Source: a bacterium (lineage in GTDB: Bacteria; Armatimonadota; Fimbriimonadia; Fimbriimonadales; Fimbriimonadaceae). Taken from it: 64,000 bases of DNA. The translations under genes and the position numbers were made by a program. Within the stretch, counting starts at the first letter, position 1, and each line of letters starts with the position of its first letter. The notes below the pieces were generated by a model. The model made no database searches. It was not told where the DNA came from and was given only the letters and a program-made list of their open reading frames with translations. This document shows positions 9,986 through 17,548 of the stretch, piece by piece. The DNA lies in assembly GCA_013823945.1 (NCBI GenBank), contig PNMZ01000007.1:1-64000 (forward strand), written 5' to 3'.

Positions 9986-10624
9986 TTACTCGCCGCCGCT
10001 TCGGGTTTGTTGGATGGGTGGGCAGATTTCGCCGCCCATTGCTGAGTTGTTTTGCTTGCCGGGGTTGAATCCGGAGTTAGATCGGCAGCAACATCCGCCA
10101 CAGGTGCATCGGCATTGTCCGTGGCCCGGGTTTCCGCCGGGATAGGTTGTAGTGGTGTAAGCGAAAGTTGATCGGAAGGTGTACGGGACGCGTTGTTTTT
10201 CGACAACGGTGACAACGTAGGGGCTGTTGGTCAGCCGTTGGACTTGAGAGTTGGCGGTTGGTTGGCTTATGACAACATCAACGGCGACTTCTGTCGCGCG
10301 TTCTTGTCGAATCATGCTGATGTATACGCCATGTCCAGATGTGAATTTTTTACCGGTGTGCACGACGATAAGATCTTGGCGGTTAAAATCTGCAAGTACG
10401 GGGGCGGGGGTGAAGCCTGGTTTGGGGTCTCCGGCCATTTGGGAGTATAGTTGTTGCCATTGTTGGGCGTTTGTGATGATGTCGGTTCTGGCTTCTTGGA
10501 TGCGGGATTGATTGCCTTGGGCGACGTTGCGGTATTGGATGGCTTTCCAGGGGGATTGCCCGGCAATTTGGGCACCAGCGGCTCCGGAGATGACGCAGAG
10601 GGCGAGAATGTGTCCTGCTTTCAT
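9986..10624 (-). CDS. exported protein with PrcB-type C-terminal domain and Cys-rich tail
   Basis: 212 residues beginning with a signal peptide (MKAGHILALCVISGAAGAQ). The central region (about 70-150, DLIVVHTGKKFTSGHGVYIS and LTNSPYVVTVVEK) matches the PrcB_C domain known from the Treponema protease-complex inhibitor PrcB. The last 46 residues are unusual: six cysteines packed in GQCRCTCGGCCC (about 171-180) followed by a Gly/Asn/Gln-rich end, which could bind metal or form disulfides. The ATG at 10624 was preferred because it starts the signal peptide. Placed just before cinA on the same strand; a functional link is not obvious. Confidence 0.75.
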   Translation of the reverse strand: MKAGHILALCVISGAAGAQIAGQSPWKAIQYRNVAQGNQSRIQEARTDIITNAQQWQQLYSQMAGDPKPGFTPAPVLADFNRQDLIVVHTGKKFTSGHGVYISMIRQERATEVAVDVVISQPTANSQVQRLTNSPYVVTVVEKQRVPYTFRSTFAYTTTTYPGGNPGHGQCRCTCGGCCCRSNSGFNPGKQNNSAMGGEICPPIQQTRSGGE

Positions 10625-10684
10625 GGCGGTTGTAGAGGTTAGACGTATTGAGGACGGGGTGATTACGCGTAAAAAAATGAATAT

Positions 10685-10770
10685 TGGTGCCGGGGGAGGG
10701 ACTCGAACCCTCATGAGTTTGAGCTCAACGGTGTTTGAGACCGCCGCGTCTACCATTCCGCCACCCCGGC
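10685..10770 (-). tRNA. tRNA-Leu (anticodon CAA)
   Basis: On the minus strand the acceptor GCCGGGG pairs with CCCCGGC, followed by discriminator A and an encoded CCA. The anticodon stem GCGGT/ACCGT encloses loop CTCAAAC, giving anticodon CAA (codon UUG). A long variable arm and the GGTTCGAGTCC T-arm are as expected for class II leucine tRNA. It lies between the PrcB-like gene and the pfkB-type kinase gene. Confidence 0.96.
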
Positions 10771-10840
10771 AGTAGGAGACACAATATTACTCTCTATTGG
10801 AAATTTAATTCTAGGACACTTCGGTTCATTGGAATGCCTC

Positions 10841-11791
10841 TTAGACGATTGGGTGGACAAAGGTTTTTTCGAGGAGATCGAGGATGGTTTGGCGACGGCC
10901 AATTTCTGATCCATCGGTGGTGGCGGTGGCAGCTCCCGCGGCATTGCCGTAGCGAAGCGCAGTGGGGAAATCATGTCCGGTGAGCCGGGCATGGAGGAAG
11001 GCTCCGATGAGAGAATCGCCGCTCCCGATAGTGGATTTCGGTTCGATTTGGAGCGGATCAGTTTCGAAGATACCGTCGGGGCAGGCCATGATTGCGCCTT
11101 GAGCACCCCTCGAAATCACGACCGTAGGATGGGTGTCGTCACCAGCATCAAGGGTTTCGCAAAGGTCGCGCGCGGCTTGGATGATGGCATCGCGGGAGCC
11201 GAAGAGTTGGCGGTTCAGGAGGCGTTCGGCTTCTCGGACGTTGGGTTTGATGAAGTCGGGTTTAGCTTCAAGGCCAGCTTGCATGGGAGGGCCGTCGGCA
11301 TCAAGCGCGAGTTTGGCTCCGCTGGATTTGGCAATTCGGCCAAGAATGGCGAAGGCTTCCAGGGGAATTCCTGGAGGAAGGGAGCCTCCGAGGGCGACCC
11401 AGGAGGCATGGGGTGCGAGTTCGGTCACTCTGGCGACGAGGGTTTGCCATTCTTCTTCGGTTACAGATGAACCTTTGGCATTGAAAGTAGTTGGTGGGCC
11501 ATCGCCAGATTCAATATTGAAATTAGTTCGAGTTTCGGCGGCGATTTCGATGCATTCATCGATGACACCTTGGCGATGCATGACGTGACGGATAAATGCT
11601 CCGGGGCCTCCACCAAGGAATCCGGTGGCGGTGGTGGAGGTTCCAAGTTCAGCCGCGATTCTGGAAAGGTTGATTCCTTTGCCGCCAGCGTCTGATTGAA
11701 CAGATTGAATACGGTTGGTATCGTGGGGTTTGAGACCGTTTGTCAGGAGGGTGTGGTCGAGGGCGGCGTTGAGGGTGACGGTGAGGATCAT
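10841..11791 (-). CDS. 1-phosphofructokinase family hexose-phosphate kinase (PfkB fold)
   Basis: 316-residue ribokinase-fold kinase of the FruK/LacC/PfkB-2 group, which phosphorylates fructose-1-phosphate, fructose-6-phosphate or tagatose-6-phosphate with ATP. The N-terminal MILTVTLNAALDHT and SDAGGKGINLSR are group-specific, and the catalytic/anion-hole motif GSGDSLIGAFL (about 255) is intact. It starts one base after the pfkA stop codon, so the two kinases are co-transcribed. The exact sugar cannot be decided from sequence; no PTS fructose genes are nearby, which weakens a FruK assignment. Confidence 0.88.
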   Translation of the reverse strand: MILTVTLNAALDHTLLTNGLKPHDTNRIQSVQSDAGGKGINLSRIAAELGTSTTATGFLGGGPGAFIRHVMHRQGVIDECIEIAAETRTNFNIESGDGPPTTFNAKGSSVTEEEWQTLVARVTELAPHASWVALGGSLPPGIPLEAFAILGRIAKSSGAKLALDADGPPMQAGLEAKPDFIKPNVREAERLLNRQLFGSRDAIIQAARDLCETLDAGDDTHPTVVISRGAQGAIMACPDGIFETDPLQIEPKSTIGSGDSLIGAFLHARLTGHDFPTALRYGNAAGAATATTDGSEIGRRQTILDLLEKTFVHPIV

Positions 11792-11792
11792 A

Positions 11793-12755
11793 TTAATTAG
11801 CCATCATGTCGACGAGGAGGAGCTTTTCGGGATCGATGGTGCGTTCGGTGCTCAGGACGTAGCTCAGGGGATTGTGGCAAAGATCGTTGCCGTCGACTCC
11901 GACCATTTCGCCGCTGAATCCGCTGATGAGTCGGTTGGCGGCATGGGCACCGAGGCGGAGGGCGAGGACTCGGTCGAAGGTGGTCGGTGATCCGCCCCGC
12001 TGCATGTGACCAAGTACTGACTCTCTGGCTTCGAACCCGGTGTTTTTGTGGACGAAATCTTTGACATCACCGGCGCGCGCGGCCCCTTCGGCAACGACGA
12101 TGATTGAGGAGCGTTTGCCGCGAACCCGGGCTTGTTTGAGGTTGTTACAGATTTCGAGGAGGGAGAAGGGGATTTCGGGGATGAGTACGGCTTCGGCACC
12201 TCCGGAAAGGGCAACTTCAAGTGCGATGAATCCGTTGGCTCGGCCCATGACTTCGACAACGAAGACACGCTCATGGGAGTAGGCGGTGTCGCGGATTTTG
12301 TCGACGGCTTGGAGGGCGGTGTTGACGGCGGTATCGAATCCGATACTGTAATCAGTTCCGGCAATGTCGTTATCGATGGAACCGGGGACACCCATGACGG
12401 GAAATGCAAATTCTTCGTGGATGGCTCGGGCTCCGGTGAGGGATCCATCTCCACCTATCACGACGAGGCCGTCGATTTCGTTGTCGCGTAGAACCTGGAT
12501 AGCTTGTTCGCGGCCGGCTCGTTCTCGAAATTCCGGGCAGCGTGCGGTGCGGAGGGTGGTTCCACCTTGGGAGATAATTCCACCGACGGACATAGAATTG
12601 AGGGTGATAAGTTCTTCGGAGATAATGCCACGATAGCCGTGAAGGAATCCAACGACTTCGACTTTGCGGGCTAATGCGGTGCGGACGACGCCGCGCACGG
12701 CGGCGTTCATTCCGGGGGCGTCGCCCCCGCTCGTGATGACGGCTATTTTTTTCAC
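11793..12755 (-). CDS. pfkA: ATP-dependent 6-phosphofructokinase
   Basis: 320-residue glycolytic enzyme phosphorylating fructose-6-phosphate. The N-terminal ITSGGDAPGMNAA, GGDGSLTGA (substrate/ATP loop) and the catalytic VPGSIDNDI are all present. Gly in GGDGS and Gly rather than Lys in PGSIDND indicate ATP rather than pyrophosphate as donor. The start is a GTG preceded by AGAGAG. The length matches bacterial PfkA. It leads an operon with a PfkB-fold kinase one base downstream. Confidence 0.95.
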   Translation of the reverse strand: MKKIAVITSGGDAPGMNAAVRGVVRTALARKVEVVGFLHGYRGIISEELITLNSMSVGGIISQGGTTLRTARCPEFRERAGREQAIQVLRDNEIDGLVVIGGDGSLTGARAIHEEFAFPVMGVPGSIDNDIAGTDYSIGFDTAVNTALQAVDKIRDTAYSHERVFVVEVMGRANGFIALEVALSGGAEAVLIPEIPFSLLEICNNLKQARVRGKRSSIIVVAEGAARAGDVKDFVHKNTGFEARESVLGHMQRGGSPTTFDRVLALRLGAHAANRLISGFSGEMVGVDGNDLCHNPLSYVLSTERTIDPEKLLLVDMMAN

Positions 12756-12833
12756 GCGGACTCTCTGAAGTTTTTGGAAAGGGGTTCTGTCCCGTGCTCT
12801 GCGCCGTTGCAGGTTTGGGTTTGGTTTTATGAA

Positions 12834-13166
12834 TTAGTTGACGGTTTGTCCGGTGGCGTAGTCGGCACTTTTACGTACCCACGTTGCGAATGTATCGTAA
12901 TTGTCGAGGACGTTTTTGGGGAGCTTGACGTATTCCCGCATAGGTTCTGCGGTTTCGCTAGCTCGGAAGGGTTCGGCTCCGTCGAGAGTGATGGCTTTAT
13001 CGTACTCGTTGGGAGAGAGTTTGAGACCGATTTCATCTTCGACGAGGAAGGCGAACATTTTTTCGCCGGAGTAGATGGCCATGCCTTCGAACATGCGTCT
13101 TGCTCGGACGTCCATGCCTTCGGCGGCTTTCATCATTTGTTCATAGCGGAGGGGCCGGTACACCAT
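12834..13166 (-). CDS. TfoX N-terminal domain protein
   Basis: 110-residue protein with the TfoX/Sxy N-terminal fold: MFEGMAIYSGEKMFAFLVED (about 26-45) is the diagnostic segment. In gamma-proteobacteria TfoX/Sxy regulates competence, but stand-alone N-domain proteins such as this are common elsewhere and uncharacterised. There is no C-terminal TfoX domain. It is a separate short gene upstream of pfkA, 78 bases away on the same strand; cinA and a dprA-like gene also occur in the window but not adjacent. Confidence 0.8.
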   Translation of the reverse strand: MVYRPLRYEQMMKAAEGMDVRARRMFEGMAIYSGEKMFAFLVEDEIGLKLSPNEYDKAITLDGAEPFRASETAEPMREYVKLPKNVLDNYDTFATWVRKSADYATGQTVN

Positions 13167-13313
13167 TTTAGATTTTGTCCTGATCCAATCATCGAGCGAG
13201 GGCTCAGTTGCGTCTCAGCTCACTGACAAGCGGGGATTCCCGAGGCTCTATGATACCTTGTACGGGGGGGATTGCGCAGATGGGGTGGTGAGTTTCTTTT
13301 AGGAGCAGGTAGA

Positions 13314-13360
13314 TAAAAAAATCACCGAGCTGACTCTTTAGAAGTCAGCCCGGTGATTTT
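13314..13360 (-). terminator. rho-independent terminator after the PEP-CTERM gene
   Basis: Inverted repeat 13321-13335 / 13343-13357 (ATCACCG..AGTCAGC arms, seven-base loop), followed on the minus strand by a run of seven T. It lies just past the stop of the PEP-CTERM gene. Confidence 0.85.
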
Positions 13361-13381
13361 GCTAGGGTGTTTGGTGGGGGA

Positions 13382-14290
13382 CTACTTTCGCTTTTTGCGA
13401 AGTGCGACGAAGGCGGCGAGGCCGAGGAGGGTCATGGTTGTTGGTTCCGGGACGGCTTCGAACGAAGTGATGTGTTGCCAGCTCGTTCCAGCTTGGTTAA
13501 CGAGATCGGAATTGGAGTTAAGAACGGTGTTGATTGATACAATTCTGGTTCCCCCGGAGACGATCATATTACCGTTCCCCAGGCGGGAGACTCCGCGCAA
13601 ACCAAGTGAACCGGAAGTGTCAAATCGGTTTGTTTGGTTGCCATTTGCATCAAATTGGTACAACCCGGTGGGAATTCCGAATCCTGCGGCCCAGACGGAG
13701 TTGCCCTCGGCGAACAACTGATGAGGATTATCGATACCAGTTACTCCGTCGGATGAGTGGAACTGTCCGGTTGCGTTGCCACTGAGGTCGAATTGGTCAA
13801 TGTCTTCAGTGTCCCAATTTCCGACCAGAAGTCTGTTGTTAAATTCGACGATACCAAACGTGTTTGTTGCTCCGGAGAAGTCCCCGACGAACATTCCTGC
13901 GGTTGAGTACCTTCGAATTGTTCCGGCTGTAGCTCCGTTACCCGTATTGTTATTGGCGACCCAAACTTCACCATTGATCAAAGCCATCGACCGTGGATCG
14001 TCTAGATCGGTAATTTTTGAGAGGTAGCTACCGTTTGTGTCGAATCGGAAGATTGCATCGGCGTTACGGTCATTTACCCAAATTTCGTTGTTTACTCTGA
14101 GGGCCATAACCGGCAGGTTGAAATCGTACGTTGTTGCACTGGCAGCATCGGTGATAAAGGAGCCGTTGATGATGCTGCCATTGTTTTGGTCAAGGAGGAC
14201 AACACGATCTTGACCAGAATCGACAATCATGAGTTGGGCTTGGGCGAGGGTTGCGGTTGCCACGAGGGCGAAGATGAGCAGTTTTTTCAC
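13382..14290 (-). CDS. PEP-CTERM sorting-domain protein, beta-propeller-like
   Basis: 302-residue secreted protein. It starts with a signal peptide (KKLLIFALVATATLAQAQ), continues with repeated WVANNN/WVNDR/VGNWD-type blades that look like an NHL or Vgb-type beta-propeller (about 25-270), and ends with a sorting tail VPEPTTMTLLG, a hydrophobic helix and RKKRK. PEP-CTERM proteins are exported and processed by an exosortase; none is encoded here. The GTG at 14290 with GGAGAG upstream is the likely start; the frame extends further but the extension is low-complexity. A strong terminator follows. The cargo function is unknown. Confidence 0.88.
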   Translation of the reverse strand: MKKLLIFALVATATLAQAQLMIVDSGQDRVVLLDQNNGSIINGSFITDAASATTYDFNLPVMALRVNNEIWVNDRNADAIFRFDTNGSYLSKITDLDDPRSMALINGEVWVANNNTGNGATAGTIRRYSTAGMFVGDFSGATNTFGIVEFNNRLLVGNWDTEDIDQFDLSGNATGQFHSSDGVTGIDNPHQLFAEGNSVWAAGFGIPTGLYQFDANGNQTNRFDTSGSLGLRGVSRLGNGNMIVSGGTRIVSINTVLNSNSDLVNQAGTSWQHITSFEAVPEPTTMTLLGLAAFVALRKKRK

Positions 14291-14411
14291 TTGTAGATGA
14301 CTCTCCGAAGAATGCCCGCGACGGTGCGGGTAAGGAAACTTAAGTTTGACAGCTAGGTCTGGTGGGTTTTGGGGATTTGCGCTTGAAACCCAGTAGAGAT
14401 ACTGGGATGAT

Positions 14412-15953
14412 TCAGAGCCCAAGTTTTGGCCAGAGGGAGTCGATTTTGGCGACGACGTCGGGGGACATGGTGATGAGTTTGGGGTAGTCGCGGGCGAAGC
14501 CGTTTTCGCCGGGCCATTTGTGAGTGCAGTCGAAGCCGATTTTGCCGCCAAAACCTTCGGCGACAGAGGCGTGGTCGAGTTGATCGACAGGTCCACGGGA
14601 GTGGAGGGTATCTCGACCGGGGTCGCAGTTTGCGCCGATTCGGAAAAGAACTTCCCCGAGATCGTGGACGTTGATATCTTCGTCGAAAACGTAGACGAAT
14701 TTGGTAAAGCTGAGCCCGCCGAGCCCCCAGATGGCGTTCATGACCTTGTAGGCGTGACCAGGATATTTCTTTTTGATCTTGACGAATGCAACGTTGTGGA
14801 AGGTGGCTTCGACGGGGAGGTTCATGTCCACGATCTCGGGGACGGTCAGTTGGATCATGGGGAGGAAGATGCGTTCGACGGCTTTGCCCATCCATCCGTC
14901 TTCCATGGGAGGTTGCCCGACGATGGTGGCGGGGTAGACGGGTTTTTCGCGCATAGTGACTGCAGTGACGTGAAGGACGGGAAATTGCCCGGCGAGGCTG
15001 TAGTAGCCGGTGTGGTCCCCGAACGGTCCTTCGAGTTGACGTTCGTTGGGATCGATGTAGCCTTCGATGACGAATTCGCAGTCGGCGGGGACTTTGACGT
15101 CTACGGTTTTGCATTTGACGGTTTGGACGCGTTCGCGGCGGAGGAATCCAGCGAACAGGATTTCATCAATTCCGGGGGGGAGGGGGGAGATGGCAGCGAA
15201 GTTATAGACGGGGTCTCCACCAAGGCAGACTGCGACTTCGATGCGTTTCTTTTGGGCACCAGCGTCTTCCATGTGACGCATTCCGGTTTTGTGCATTTGC
15301 CAATGCATGCCGCAGGTGTTTTTGTTATGGAGTTGGACGCGGTACATGCCAACGTTGCGCTTGCCGGTGTTGGGGTCGTGGGTGAAAACGAGGGGGAGGG
15401 TGATGAAGGGGCCACCGTCTTCGGGCCAGCAGGTGAGGATGGGAAGTTTGGTGAGGTCGATGTCGTCACCTTGGAGGACGATTTCTTGGCAGAGGGCGTT
15501 TTTGACTGGTTTGGGCGGAGCGTTTTTGAGTTCGAGGAGTTTAGGGAGGGATTTGAGGGCTTCGGCGGGGCCGTTGGGGATTTCTGGTTTGAGGAGGGCG
15601 GCGATGCGTTCGGCGTGCTCTTCGTAGTCATCACAAGAGAGGGCGAGAGACATGCGTTTGCGGGTGCCCATAGTATTGATTGCAACGGGGTAGGCGTAGG
15701 CGTGGGAGCCTTGGGGCCGAGAAATCGGATCAATGCTCGGGTTATTGAGGACGGCGGATTGGGGGTTGGGGGTTCCGAGTCGGTGGGGGGGGCCGACGGG
15801 GTTTTGGAAGAGGAGGGCGGGGCCCTGGGCTTTCATGACTCGGTCGGCGACTTCGGTGATTTCGAGGTAGGGCGAGAGGGGTTCGGTGATGACCTTGAGT
15901 TCGTTTTTGGCTTTGAGGGTGTCCAGGAAGTGTTGGTAGTCGCGGTAGGCCAT
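14412..15953 (-). CDS. UbiD family decarboxylase
   Basis: 513-residue prenylated-FMN-dependent decarboxylase, length typical of UbiD. The N-terminal MAYRDYQHFLDTL, ALLFQNPVG and the central NERQLEGPFGDHTGYY with VGQPPMED are signature regions for prFMN/metal binding and the catalytic Arg-Glu pair. In quinone biosynthesis UbiD removes the carboxylate of the prenylated ring; close paralogues act on other aromatic or alpha,beta-unsaturated acids, so the substrate is open. No ubiX or menaquinone genes are adjacent. It is a single gene with a TAGAAT box 13 bases before the ATG. Complex I elsewhere in the window implies a quinone is made. Confidence 0.92.
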   Translation of the reverse strand: MAYRDYQHFLDTLKAKNELKVITEPLSPYLEITEVADRVMKAQGPALLFQNPVGPPHRLGTPNPQSAVLNNPSIDPISRPQGSHAYAYPVAINTMGTRKRMSLALSCDDYEEHAERIAALLKPEIPNGPAEALKSLPKLLELKNAPPKPVKNALCQEIVLQGDDIDLTKLPILTCWPEDGGPFITLPLVFTHDPNTGKRNVGMYRVQLHNKNTCGMHWQMHKTGMRHMEDAGAQKKRIEVAVCLGGDPVYNFAAISPLPPGIDEILFAGFLRRERVQTVKCKTVDVKVPADCEFVIEGYIDPNERQLEGPFGDHTGYYSLAGQFPVLHVTAVTMREKPVYPATIVGQPPMEDGWMGKAVERIFLPMIQLTVPEIVDMNLPVEATFHNVAFVKIKKKYPGHAYKVMNAIWGLGGLSFTKFVYVFDEDINVHDLGEVLFRIGANCDPGRDTLHSRGPVDQLDHASVAEGFGGKIGFDCTHKWPGENGFARDYPKLITMSPDVVAKIDSLWPKLGL

Positions 15954-16019
15954 CAGTTGTTTTCTGATTCTACGCGGTTGGGGTTGGGGGAGTGTATAGG
16001 GGCCTGGGTTTGACCGGTG

Positions 16020-16763
16020 CTAGGGGGCTTGGTAGTGCCATTCGGTGGGGAAGATTTTGGCGAGGAAGTCGTGGAGCTCGGGGTGGTAGGTTTTGAGTTG
16101 GGAGCGGGTGCCGATTTCGTTGTGGATGCCGTTGGGGGGTGATGCGGTGCGGTTACAGTCGAAGTAGGTTTGTACGGCCTCGGCCCAGAATTCTTGGACG
16201 TTGGTCATAGCGTAGGTGTTTTGAAAGAGATTACGATCTTTGGCTTGCTGGAAGAGATTTTCGAGGGTTGGGAGGAAGGTTGGGTCGCTCTCGATCAGTC
16301 CAGTATCCATGATGGCGTGGGCGAATTCGTGGACGAGGATGCTTTCGCCTTTGTACCGGTCGGTGGGGTAGTGCAGGACATTTTCTTCGGCGCACGAGAC
16401 GACGGGGACGTGAATGGTTGCGCCCAGTCCTCGGGCGCGTTGATCCCAATTTGTGTTGGGGTCATCTTTGAGAAAGGCGTGTTCTGGGATTTGGGTAGTG
16501 ACTTCGTTTTGGCCCATAACGACGAGGCGGACTTTGTTTTTGACCATTTGCTCGCGGGCTTTGGGAACGCATTTGAGCATGGGGATGATGACGTCCCGGG
16601 CGCGAACGAGGGCTTGGTCGGGGACGGTTTCTGAACTCAGAATGGGGATGCCTCGGGCGCCGATGTGTTTTTTGTAGAAGGGGTCAAGATTGAGGCGTTT
16701 GACGAGCTGTTCGGGGGGTGGGGCGACTGGGTTTTGGGCGAGGAGGAGGATGGCGGCGATCAT
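16020..16763 (-). CDS. putative secreted zinc metallopeptidase (HExxH, gluzincin-type)
   Basis: 247 residues with a short hydrophobic N-terminus (MIAAILLLAQ) that may serve as signal. The zinc motif is HEFAH at 145-149, and a downstream helix NVQEFWAEAVQTYFD (187-200) supplies a plausible third ligand Glu, as in lethal-factor-like and related gluzincins. Conserved Cys pairs may form disulfides, consistent with export. Its start overlaps the upstream zinc-ribbon membrane protein gene by four bases (ATGA), so the two are translationally coupled. The specific peptidase family and substrate are not certain. Confidence 0.72.
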   Translation of the reverse strand: MIAAILLLAQNPVAPPPEQLVKRLNLDPFYKKHIGARGIPILSSETVPDQALVRARDVIIPMLKCVPKAREQMVKNKVRLVVMGQNEVTTQIPEHAFLKDDPNTNWDQRARGLGATIHVPVVSCAEENVLHYPTDRYKGESILVHEFAHAIMDTGLIESDPTFLPTLENLFQQAKDRNLFQNTYAMTNVQEFWAEAVQTYFDCNRTASPPNGIHNEIGTRSQLKTYHPELHDFLAKIFPTEWHYQAP

Positions 16764-17341
16764 CTGCGGGTGTTGCCGAGTCGGTCAAGGTAGTTGAGCT
16801 TGATGAGGCGTTCGGTTTCTGAGATGGCCCAGATGAGTCCACAGGAGATGGCCAGATCGAAGAGTTGGCTGATGACGGCGAGGACGCCGAAAAGGCCGAA
16901 GGCGATGATGGACATCGTTGAGCCGAGGAGTCCGAAGAGTCCGAATAGGACTTTGATTACACAGATCGTGCTGACAATGTTGCGGACGAATTCCCACCTC
17001 AGGAGGAGGCCGGTTCCGCAGAAAACAGTGACGAGGTTGAGGAAGATTCCGACAGAGGCGAGGATGAGGAATGTGCCGTCGGATTTTTGGATTGAGTAGA
17101 TGATGGTGGAGAGAATGTTGAGTCCAGCGGTGATGATCCAGAACCAGGCGAGCCCGTTGTAGATGCGCCAGACTTTTTCGGCAGGGAGTCCCGATCCTGC
17201 TTCGAGGCTATCGTCGGAGTGTTTGAAGTTCGTTTTTGTCGGAGCGGCGCGCAGGTTGGCGGGGATGGGGTTTTGACAGAATTGGCAGGTTTGGTTGGTG
17301 GCGGGGATAGTTTTTTGGCAGTTAGGACATTGGATGAGCAT
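16760..17341 (-). CDS. zinc-ribbon membrane protein, function unknown
   Basis: 193 residues. The N-terminus carries a zinc ribbon with C5, C8, C19 and C22 (CPNC...CQFC). After a linker come four to five hydrophobic segments (about 60-175), so it is an inner-membrane protein with a cytoplasmic zinc finger. Its stop overlaps the start of the metallopeptidase gene, indicating a two-gene operon. No known family beyond the general zinc-ribbon/membrane architecture. Confidence 0.75.
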   Translation of the reverse strand: MLIQCPNCQKTIPATNQTCQFCQNPIPANLRAAPTKTNFKHSDDSLEAGSGLPAEKVWRIYNGLAWFWIITAGLNILSTIIYSIQKSDGTFLILASVGIFLNLVTVFCGTGLLLRWEFVRNIVSTICVIKVLFGLFGLLGSTMSIIAFGLFGVLAVISQLFDLAISCGLIWAISETERLIKLNYLDRLGNTRR

Positions 17342-17427
17342 GGTTACGACAGGATTTTAGCGGGTTGAAGTGACTGTGAGCAAGATCAGAGGGAAATTTA
17401 ATCAAGTTCATGATCTTTTAAATGAGA

Positions 17428-17464
17428 TTCTCCCCACCCCTTCCCCTCCCCACCAGGGGAGGGA
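17428..17464. repeat. dispersed CCTCCCC/GGGGAGG hairpin repeat, distant copy
   Basis: CTCCCCACCCCTTCCCCTCC followed by CCACCAGGGGAGGGA; nearly identical to copies at 44166-44204 and 44346-44384. It lies in the 207-base gap between the zinc-ribbon gene and the TPR gene, which otherwise shows nothing I can identify. Confidence 0.8.
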
Positions 17465-17548
17465 TTTTGAGCTTAAGTCCCGTCTATTCTTTGTGCGCGT
17501 TTGCCACTCTATTGAATGTTGATGAGTGAGCCCGCGAGCTTGAACGGA

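Noticed and set aside
9973-10215. 81-residue N-terminal extension of CinA
   Set aside because: Pro/Ala/Thr-rich, overlaps the PrcB-like gene, and the conserved CinA N-terminus begins exactly at the ATG at 9972.
11793-12755. Pyrophosphate-dependent phosphofructokinase
   Set aside because: GGDGS with Gly and PGSIDND with Gly instead of Lys at the discriminating positions indicate the ATP type.
14520-16013. Long open frame on the + strand opposite the UbiD gene (497 codons)
   Set aside because: Its translation is Gly/Asp/Glu/Val/Phe-rich with no family motifs; it is the mirror of a conserved gene on the other strand, caused by strand composition bias.
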